Positions 25,101 through 36,100 of a DNA stretch of 64,000 bases are shown piece by piece (position 1 is the stretch's first letter; each line of letters opens with the position of its first letter). Made by a program: the position numbers and the translations under genes. The notes under the pieces were generated by a model, which had not been told where the DNA came from, made no database searches, and saw nothing but the letters and a program-made list of their open reading frames with translations. Source of the stretch: Salvelinus alpinus (Eukaryota; Chordata; Actinopteri; Salmoniformes; Salmonidae). The stretch spans positions 83,135,953 through 83,199,952 of the forward strand of contig NC_092091.1 in the NCBI RefSeq assembly GCF_045679555.1. Reading direction: 5' to 3'.

Positions 25101-28100
25101 ACTGGCCTGGGGTCATTGTTCCCTAACCAAACCACTGGCCTGGGGTCATTGTTCCCTAACCAAACCACTGGCCTGGGGTCATTGTTCCCTAACCAAACCA
25201 CTGGCCTGGGGTCATTGTTCCCTAACCAAACCACTGGCCTGGGGTCATTGTTCCCTAACCAAACCACTGGCCTGGGGTCATTGTTCCCTAACCAAACCAC
25301 TGGCCTGGGGTCATTGTTCCCTAACCAAAACACTGACCTGGGGTCATTGTTCCCTAACCAAAACACTGACCTGGGGTCATTATTCCCTAACCAAACCACT
25401 GACCTGGGATCATTGTTCCCTAACCAAACCACTGGCCTGGGGTCATTGTTCCCTAACCAAACCACTGGCCTGGGGTCATTGTTCCCTAACCAAACCACTG
25501 ATCTGGGGTCATTGTTCCCTAACCAAACCACTGATCTGGGGTCATTGTTCCCTAACCAACCCACTGGCCTGGGGTCATTGTTCCCTAACCAAACCACTGG
25601 CCTGGGGTCATTGTTCCCTAACCAAACCACTGGCCTGGGGTCATTGTTCCCTAACCAAACCACTGGCCTGGGGTCATTGTTCCCTAACCAAACCACTGGC
25701 CTGGGGTCATTGTTCCCTAACCAAACCACTGGCCTGGGGTCATTGTTCCCTAACCAAACCACTGGCCTGGGGTCATTGTTCCCTAACCAAACCACTGGCC
25801 TGGGGTCATTGTTCCCTAACCAAACCACTGGCCTGGGATCATTGTTCCCTAACCAAACCACTGGCCTGGGGTCATTGTTCCCTAATCAAACCACTGGCCT
25901 GGGGTCATTGTTCCCTAACCAAACCACTGGCCTGGGGTCATTGTTCCCTAACCAAACCACTGGCCTGGGGTCTTTGTTCCCTAACCAAACCACTGGCCTG
26001 GGGTCATTGTTCCCTAACCAAACCACTGGCCTGGGGTCATTGTTCCCTAACCAAAACACTGACCTGGGGTCATTGTTCCCTAACCAAAACACTGACCTGG
26101 GGTCATTATTCCCTAACCAAACCACTGGCCTGGGGTCATTGTTCCCTAACCAAACCACTGGCCTGGGGTCATTGTTCCCTAACCAAACCACTGATCTGGG
26201 GTCATTGTTCCCTAACCAAACCACTGATCTGGGGTCATTGTTCCCTAACCAACCCACTGGCCTGGGGTCATTGTTCCCTAACCAAACCACTGGCCTGGGG
26301 TCATTGTTCCCTAACCAAACCACTGGCCTGGGGTCATTGTTCCCTAATCAAACCACTGGCCTGGGGTCATTGTTCCCTAACCAAACCACTGGTCTGGGGT
26401 CATTGTTCCCTAACCAAACCACTGGCCTGGGGTCATTGTTCCCTAACCAAACCACTGGCCTGGGGTCATTGTTCCCTAACCAAACCACTAGCCTGGGGTC
26501 ATTGTTCCCTAACCAAACCACTGGCCTGGGGTCATTGTTCCCTAACCAAACCACTGGCCTGGGGTCATTGTTCCCTAACCAAACCACTGATCTGGGGTCA
26601 TTATTCCCTAACCAAACCACTGGCCTGGGGTCATTGTTCCCTAACCAAACCACTGGCCTGGGGTCATTGTTCCCTAACCAAACCACTGATCTGGGGTCAT
26701 TGTTCCCTAACCAAACCACTGATCTGGGGTCATTGTTCCCTAACCAAACCACTGGCCTGGGGTCATTGTTCCCTAACCAAACCACTGGCCTGGGGTCATT
26801 GTTCCCTAATCAAACCACTGATCTGGGGTCATTGTTCCCTAATCAAACCACTGGCCTGGGGTCATTGTTCCCTAACCAAACCACTGATCTGGGGTCATTG
26901 TTCCCTAACCAAACCACTGATCTGGGGTCATTGTTCCCTAACCAAACCACTGGCCTGGGGTCATTGTTCCCTAACCAAACCACTGATCTGGGGTCATTGT
27001 TCCCTAACCAAACCACTGATCTGGGGTCATTGTTCCCTAACCAAACCACTGATCTGGGGTCATTGTTCCCTAACCAAACCACTGATCTGGGGACATTGTT
27101 CCCTAACCAAACCACTGATCTGGGGTCAATGTTCCCTAACCAAACCACTGGCCTGGGATCATTGTTCCCTAACCAAACCACTGGCCTGGGGTCATTGTTC
27201 CCTAACCAAACCACTAGCCTGGGGTCATTGTTCCCTAACCAAACCACTGATCTGGGGTCATTGTTCCCTAACCAAACCACTGATCTGGGGTCATTGTTCC
27301 CTAATCAAACCACTGGCCTGGGGTCATTGTTCCCTAATCAAACCACTGATCTGGGGTCATTGTTCCCTAATCAAACCACTGGCCTGGGGTCATTGTTCCC
27401 TAATCAAACCACTGATCTGGGGTCATTGTTCCCTAACCAAACCACTGGCCTGGGGTCATTGTTCCCTAACCAAACCACTGGCCTGGGGTCATTGTTCCCT
27501 AACCAAACCACTGGCCTGGGGTCATTGTTCCCTAATCAAACCACTGATCTGGGGTCATTGTTCCCTAATCAAACCACTGGCCTGGGGTCATTGTTCCCTA
27601 ACCAATCCACTGGCCTGGGGTCATTGTTCCCTAATCAAACCACTGGCCTGGGGTCATTGTTCCCTAACCAAACCACTGGCCTGGGGTCATTGTTCCCTAA
27701 CCAAACCACTAGCCTGGGGTCATTGTTCCCTAACCAAACCACTGATCTGGGGTCATTGTTCCCTAACCAAACCACTGATCTGGGGTCATTGTTCCCTAAT
27801 CAAACCACTGGCCTGGGGTCATTGTTCCCTAATCAAACCACTGATCTGGGGTCATTGTTCCCTAATCAAACCACTGATCTGGGGTCATTGTTCCCTAATC
27901 AAACCACTGGCCTGGGGTCATTGTTCCCTAATCAAACCACTGATCTGGGGTCATTGTTCCCTAACCAAACCACTGGCCTGGGGTCATTGTTCCCTAACCA
28001 AACCACTGGCCTGGGGTCATTGTTCCCTAACCAAACCACTGGCCTGGGGTCATTGTTCCCTAACCAAACCACTGACCTGGGGTCATGTGTCCTAATGTTT

Positions 28101-31100
28101 ACGCATTGTTCCCTAACCAAACCACTGATCTGGGGCCATTGTTCCCTAACCAAACCACTGGCCTGGGGTCATTGTTCCCTAACCAAACCACTGATCTGGG
28201 GTCATTGTTCCCTAACCAAACCACTGATCTGGGGTCATTGTTCCCTAACCAAACCACTGGCCTGGGGTCATTGTTCCCTAACCAAACCACTGATCTGGGG
28301 TCATTGTTCCCTAACCAAACCACTGGCCTGGGGTCATTGTTCCCTAACCAAACCACTGACCTGGGGTCATTGTTCCCTAACCAAACCACTGGCCTGGGGT
28401 CATTGTTCCCTAACCAAACCACTGGCCTGGGGTCATTGTTCCCTAACCAAACCACTGATCTGGGGTCATTGTTCCCTAACCAAACCACTAGCCTGGGGTC
28501 ATTGTTCCCTAACCAAACCACTGATCTGGGGTCATTGTTCCCTAACCAAACCACTAGCCTGGGGTCATTGTTCCCTAACCAAACCACTGATCTGGGGTCA
28601 TTGTTCCCTAACCAAACCACTAGCCTGGGGTCATTGTTCCCTAACCAAACCACTGATCTGGGGTCATTGTTCCCTAACCAAACCACTGATCTGGGGTCAT
28701 TGTTCCCAAACCACTGATCTGGGGTCATTGTTCCCTAACCAAACCACTGATCTGGGGTCATTGTTCCCTAACCAAACCACTGATCTGGGGTCATTGTTCC
28801 CTAACCAAACCACTAGCCTGGGGTCATTGTTCCCTAACCAAACCACTAGCCTGGGGTCTTTGTTCCCTAACCAAACCACTGGCCTGGGGTCATTGTTCCC
28901 TAACCAAACCACTGATCTGGGGTCATTGTTCCCTAACCAAACCACTGGCCTGGGGTCATTGTTCCCTAACCAAACCACTGGCCTGGGGTCATTGTTCCCT
29001 AACCAAACCACTGGCCTGGGGTCATTGTTCCCTAACCAAACCACTGGCCTGGGGTCATTGTTCCCTAACCAAACCACTGGCCTGGGGTCATTGTTCCCTA
29101 ACCAAACCACTGGCCTGGGGTCATTGTTCCCTAACCAAACCACTGGCCTGGGGTCATTGTTCCCTAACCAAACCACTGGCCTGGGGTCATTGTTCCCTAA
29201 TCAAACCACTGACCTGGGGTCATTGTTCCCGAACCAAACCACTGGCCTGGGGTCATTGTTCCCGAACCAAACCACTGACCTGGGGTCATTGTTCCCTAAC
29301 CAAACCACTGGCCTGGGGTCATTGTTCCCTAACCAAACCACTGGCCTGGGGTCATTGTTCCCTAACCAAACCACTGGCCTGGGGTCATTGTTCCCTAACC
29401 AAACCACTGGCCTGGGGTCATTGTTCCCTAATCAAACCACTGACCTGGGGTCATTGTTCCCGAACCAAACCACTGGCCTGGGATCATGTGTCCTAATGTT
29501 TATGCATTGGATTAAAGTGTGGAAAACTGATCTGGGAAGAGTCAGTAAAAATCAGTTCTTAATGTCAAAATGCTTGAAAGTAAACTATATAGCATGCTTA
29601 GTTCAAGTTAACCGTCAGGCACAGACTTCAGATCAGTGTTTGCTCATCAGATCACCTTAACCATTATGGGAGGAAACAAAAACTGACCTAAGATCAGTGT
29701 CTAGGGTGATACTCAAATAGTAGAATACTGAGTAGATGGTGCCCTTCAGGAACCAATCTGATCTAGGATCAGCATGTACTGCCCAGGCCTTATCCTTTAA
29801 CATTAGGTACACACACACAACCGACCTTGAATCAGTACTTACGTAGACTACAGCGGCAGTGAGGCCTCCTCCACACAGAACGGCGTACGCCACGTTGGTA
29901 GCAGAGCCACCGGGGATCCCGACGGACATCTGCCGCACTGGAACCACTGTAAGGAGACACAGTGGAGAGGGGGACATGGTTAGGGGACGGACCAGAAGAG
30001 ACAGCTACCAAAGACTGTGGATAATGAAGATGTCATAAAGGCGGTTGACCAGTTTACCAAAAATGGTCACGTTCCTGTCTGTGAAAGATTCTTCCAAGTA
30101 GCAGCCACCACCGTAAAGCATGGAAGAGGTGTGATGGTGATTTGCTGGTGACACAGATTTATTTCGATTTCAAGGCACACTTAACCAGCGATACGCCATC
30201 CCATTTGGTTGGCGCTTAATTGGACTATAATTTGTTTTTCAACAGGACAAAGACCCAACACTCCTCCAGGCTGCATAAGGGCTGTTTGACCAAGAAGGAG
30301 AGTGATGAAGTGCTGCATCAGATGACGTGACCTCCACAATCACCCGACCTCAACCCAATTGAGATGGTTTGGGATGAGTTGGACCGCAGAGTGAAGGAAA
30401 AGCAGCCAACAAGTGCTCAGTATATATGAGAACTCCTTCAAGACTGTTGGAAAAGTATTCCAGGTGAAGCTGGTTGAGAGAATGCCAAGAGTGTGGAAAG
30501 CTATGATCAAGGCAAAGGGTGGCTACTTTGAGGAATCTAAAATATATATTCAGATTTTTTTAACACTTTTTTGGTTACTACATGATTCCATGTGTGTTAT
30601 TTCATAGTTTTGATGTCTTCACTATTATTCTACAATGTAGAAAATAATAGAAGAAAAACCCTTGAATGAGTAGGTGTCCAAACCTTTGACTGGTACTGTA
30701 GATACAGAGGGAGATACACATATATACAAACTATAAAGCATGTAAATATATGAACAGAAAGCAAGTTGTACACTTTTTGTTCATCTACTCAGACAGTATC
30801 CAATCCCAGTTCATCCTACCAAGCTAAACACGACTAGCCAACCAATCCCAGTCCATCCTACCAAGCTAAACACGACTAGCCAACCAATCCCAGTTCATCC
30901 TACCAAGCTAAAACGCAACTAGCCAACCAATCCCAGTCCGTCCTACCAAGCTAAACACGACTAGCCAACCAATCCCAGTCCGTCCTACCAAGCTAAACAC
31001 GACTAGCCAACCAATCCCAGTCCATCCTACCAAGCTAAAACCCAACTAGCCAACCTATCCCAGTCGATCCTACCAAGCTAAATGCAACTAGCCAACCTAT

Positions 31101-33134
31101 CCCAGTCCATCCTAGTCCAGACCTGGGTTCAAATAATATTTGAAATAATTTCTAGTAGTTTCTGTGGTTGATTGAGCTTGCCTGGCTTAATGAACCAACA
31201 GACGGACCAACCCCCACCCATCTGGTGCTCCTAAAAGCCTGGAGCAAAAGCTCAACAAGGTATTTGAAAGATTTCAAACAGTGTTTGAACACAGATGTAT
31301 TCTAGTCCTTGTTTTATGTCTGATACTGTGTTTGATTGGACAACCCCCAAGAAACATGTCCTGCTTTCCAAAGCCCTCCCCATCTAAACACATTTCATTT
31401 GGGTTAACGACACTTGAATCTTTGCCAATAGCATAGTGCTGATGTAAAATCCCTGTCAGACTGTAGGACACCGAATCATCTCCACAGAACCATCATATTG
31501 ACGACACTAAAGAAAGACCCAAATGCAGCAATAGAGATAAGATCATAAATCTCCATAATGGGTTGTTATTGTTGTTGTGTGTGGGTGGCATGGTCCACAT
31601 GGCCAGTAGGGCTGGGTGGACAGCAGTAGCCTAGTCTTCAGTAAACAGACTGCCAGGGTTGTTGTGTGTGGGTGGCATGGTCCACATGGCCAGTAGGGCT
31701 GGGTGGACAGCAGTAGCCTAGTCTTCAGTAAACAGACTGCCAGGGTTGTTATTGTTGTTGTGTGTGGGTGGCATGGTCCACATGGCCAGTAGGGCTGGGT
31801 GGACAGCAGTAGCCTAGTCTTCAGTAAACAGACTGCCAGGGTTGTTGTGTGTGGGTGGCATGGTCCACATGGCCAGTAGGGCTGGGTGGACAGCAGTAGC
31901 CTAGTCTTCAGTAAACAGACTGCCAGGGTTGTTGTGTGTGGGTGGCATGGTCCACATGGCCAGTAGGGCTGGGTGGATAGCAGTAGCCTAGTCTTCAGTA
32001 AACAGACTGCCAGGGTTGTTGTGTGTGGGTGGCATGGTCCACATGGCCAGTAGGGCTGGGTGGACAGCAGTAGCCTAGTCTTCAGTAAACAGACTGCCAG
32101 GGTTGTTGTGTGTGGGTGGCATGGTCCACATGGCCAGTAGGGCTGGGTGGACAGCAGTAGCCTAGTCTTCAGTAAACAGACTGCCAGGGTTGACAGGATT
32201 GGCTCTCCTCAGGCTAAATAGCCTGATCCCATCAACACTGGCAATGGTGGAGCATTTAGAACACAGACACAAATAAAACCCTCGTCCTTCCTGGACCAAA
32301 GATCCTCTCCTGCACCGTCACCCAAACACTCCCTAAAATCACACACACACACAACCAGTCAATCACACACACACACACAACCAGTCAATCACACACAACC
32401 AGTCAATCACACACACACACAACCAGTCAATCACAAACAGACACAACCAGTCAATCACACACACACACACACACACACACAACCAGTCAATCACACACAC
32501 ACACAACCAGTCAATCACACACACACACAACCAGTCAATCACACACACACACAACCAGTCAATCACACACACACACAACCAGTCAATCACACACACACAC
32601 AACCAGTCAATCACACACACACACAACCAGTCAATCACACACACACACACACACACAACCAGTCAATCACACACACACAACCAGTCAATCACACACACAC
32701 AACCAGTCAATCACAAACAGACACAACCAGTCAATCACACACACACACACACACAACCAGTCAATCACACACACACACAACCAGTCAATCACACACACAC
32801 ACAACCAGTCAATCACACACACACACAACCAGTCAATCACACACACACACACACAACCAGTCAATCACACACACACAACCAGTCAATCACAAACAGACAC
32901 AACCAGTCAATCACACACACACACACACACAACCAGTCAATCACACACACACACAACCAGTCAATCACACACACACACAACCAGTCAATCACACACACAC
33001 ACACACAACCAGTCAATCACACACACACAACCAGTCAATCACAAACAGACACAACCAGTCAATCACATACACACACACACAACCAGTCAATCACACACAC
33101 ACACAACCAGTCAATCACACACACAACCAGTCAA

Positions 33135-33180
<46 letters not shown>

Positions 33181-36100
33181 CCAGTCAATCACAAACAGAC
33201 ACAACCAGTCAATCACACACACACAACCAGTCAATCAATCACACACACACACCATAGAAACGACACAGCCACACGACATAAACCCAGTCAACTACACAGG
33301 AAAACGTGGCCGTGTTCTGCTGTCTAGTTCTGCTGTTAGTCCATTAGAGACGAGTAAAGTACTGCTATAGACGAATGTATACATTCAGCCCTGAGTAGAA
33401 AACACCAGGCATATAACGGTACCGTGGTGGTGTACAGGGGACTAGGTTCAAAGTTCAACATGTGTCCCAGAATGCAAAGGTCTGGGAGAGGGGCGCCTAC
33501 AGGGAAAAACAAGAGAGACACTTTCTGTAAGTGGTGCCTCTGTGGTGTGTGTTCACCTGTCTCTGGGTGAGAGAGTGTGTGTTTACCTGTCTCTGGGTGA
33601 GAGTGTGTGTGTTTACCTGTCTCTGGGTGAGAGTGTGTGTGTGTTCACCTGTCTCTGGGTGAGAGAGTGTGTGTGTGTTTACCTGTCTCTGGGTGAGAGA
33701 GTGTGTGTGTTTACCTGTCTCTGGGTGAGAGTGTGTGTGTGTTTACCTGTCTCTGGGTGAGAGTGTGTGTGTGTTTACCTGTCTCTGGGTGAGAGAGTGT
33801 GTGTGTGTTTACCTGTCTCTGGTGGAGAGAGTGTGTGTGTGTTTACCTGTCTCTGGTGGAGAGAGTGTGTGTGTGTTTACCTGTCTCTGGGTGAGAGAGT
33901 GTGTGTGTGTTTACCTGTCTCTGGGTGAGAGAGTGTGTGTTTACCTGTCTCTGGGTGAGAGAGTGTGTGTTTACCTGTCTCTGGGTGAGAGAGTGTGTGT
34001 TTACCTGTCTCTGGGTGAGAGAGTGTGTGTTTACCTGTCTCTGGGTGAGAGAGTGTGTGTGCACCTGTCTCTGGGTGAGAGAGTGTGTGTGCACCTGTCT
34101 CTGGGTGAGAGAGTGTGTGTGCACCTGTCTCTGGGTGAGAGTGTGTGTGTGCACCTGTCTCTGGGTGAGAGTGTGTGTGTGCACCTGTCTCTGGGTGAGA
34201 GTGTGTGTGTGCACCTGTCTCTGGGTGAGAGTGAGTGTGTGTGTTTACCTGTCTCTGGGTGAGAGTGAGTGTGTGTGTTTACCTGTCTCTGGGTGAGAGT
34301 GTGTGTGTTTACCTGTCTCTAGGTGAGAGTGTGTGTGTGCACCTGTCTCTGGTTGAGTGTGTGTGCACCTGTCTCTGGGTGAGAGAGTGTGTGTTTACCT
34401 GTCTCTGGTTGAGTGTGTGTGTAGAGCAGCCCAGGCTGCAGTAAGGGAACAATGTACAGAAGGGAGCTCTCCAGCCCCACCACCCCTCTCACCTGTTCCT
34501 TCCATGTAGAGTATCACATTTCATCCTGCAGCTCTGTAGAGAACACATGTACCCTACCATACTGACATCTACCCCCGCAGGTAGCCTAGCGGTATCCTAA
34601 TGGTAAGAGTGTTGGGCCAGTAACCAAAAGGTTGCTAGATCGAATCCCCGAGCTGACAAGGTAAAAATCTGATGTTCTGCCCCTGAACAAGGCAGTTAAC
34701 CCACTGTTCCTAGGCCGTCTTTGAAAATAAGAATTTGTTCTGAACTGACTTGCCTAGTTAAATACATTTTTTTTTAAACACCCCACCTTTTACATAGAGG
34801 CCATTTAGCAGACTCTGGTCCAGAGAGACACACAGTCAATACATTCAACTAAGGAAGGACAAGACACATCACAACAGTCATTGCCAGTAAAACGTTCCTC
34901 AAAAAACACAGCCATCAGTTGTTACCAGACACTGATCCTGGTTGACCCAGAGCTACTCTGCTGCTCTCTCTAATCCCATGACACAGCAAGTGGCCTCCTG
35001 TCTGTTCCTGTGAAGGTTATTTATACAGGTAGATAGGTACTAATCAGTTAAGCTGAGCTAGAGGTCAGACGTGTCACAGACACACGAGATCCCAGTTTCC
35101 TCCCTGACAGCCAATCACAGCACAGTAGCATTGACCCCCCCCCCACCACCACCACCACCGATTCCTTCCAACTGAATAGAGACCATTCACACCAGTGGCA
35201 CAACACAGGACTATACATGCATGAAGAAGTGCCCGCCCCCTACGTAGGCCCAAAGCCTAACCATGAGGCCCATCTGCCCTAGACATAGTAATGACTAGTG
35301 ATCAATACGTCATTAGTCAGCTGAATATAATCCAGAGCGGGGTGTGCAGAAACACACAGAGCGGGGTGTGCAGAAATACACAGAGCAGGGTGTGCAGAAA
35401 CACACAGAGCAGGGTGTGCAGAAACACACAGAGCAGGGTGTGCAGAAACACACAGAGCAGGGTGTGCAGAAACACAGAGCAGGGTGTGCGGAAACACACA
35501 GAGCAGGGTGTGCGGAAACACACAGAGCAGGGTGTGAGGAAACACACAGAGCAGGGTGTGCAGAAACACACAGAGCAGGGTGTGCAGAAACACACAGAGC
35601 AGGGTGTGCAGAAACACACAGAGGATAAAGCTACTGTTACAATGCATGTCTATGCTTCTAGCTGTAGATCAGGGGAAATATACATCCTAGTGTCAAAACA
35701 TGTAGAGGATGAAGAGAGTCTAACATTTATAAAACAGGAAATTAAACCAGCACTGTTCAGATCTCCCTCAGGGCAAATTCCTTACGCAACAAAGCACACA
35801 GGGATTCTAGAGGAATGAAGCCAGACTAGAACTAGTCTATCGGTGAAGCTCGTGCATGGGAAAGTAGCTAGACTAAAAATACAACCCAAATCCTCTCTTC
35901 CCCTTGCTTTCACTCAAACCCACACAAAGCTATGAACCAAACAATAGCATGTTCTCTCTCTCCCTGACAAAACGCTTTGATGAGTCTGGGGGAGAATGAA
36001 TTCAACTTCAACATCACGATCTGTTTGGATTAGAGAGTTTGACGCCTCTGCAGAACTCAACAGGTCAAATTCAAGTAGGGCTGCTATAGGCTAATCCAAT

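Noticed and set aside
24885..29660. 1,591-codon + strand open frame ([11 protein letters not shown] repeats) and matching minus-strand frames
   Set aside because: 33-bp repeat unit of 11 codons, open on both strands, inside an intron of mgarp. The codon pattern shows no selection and the frame changes where units are truncated.
30413..30607. Intact transposase gene
   Set aside because: Only the C-terminal end of a Tc1-like transposase is open. Stops and frameshifts precede it and the catalytic half is missing.
34577..34660. tRNA gene
   Set aside because: The tRNA-like head belongs to a SINE with the usual body and tail. The boxes are mutated and the cloverleaf is not kept.
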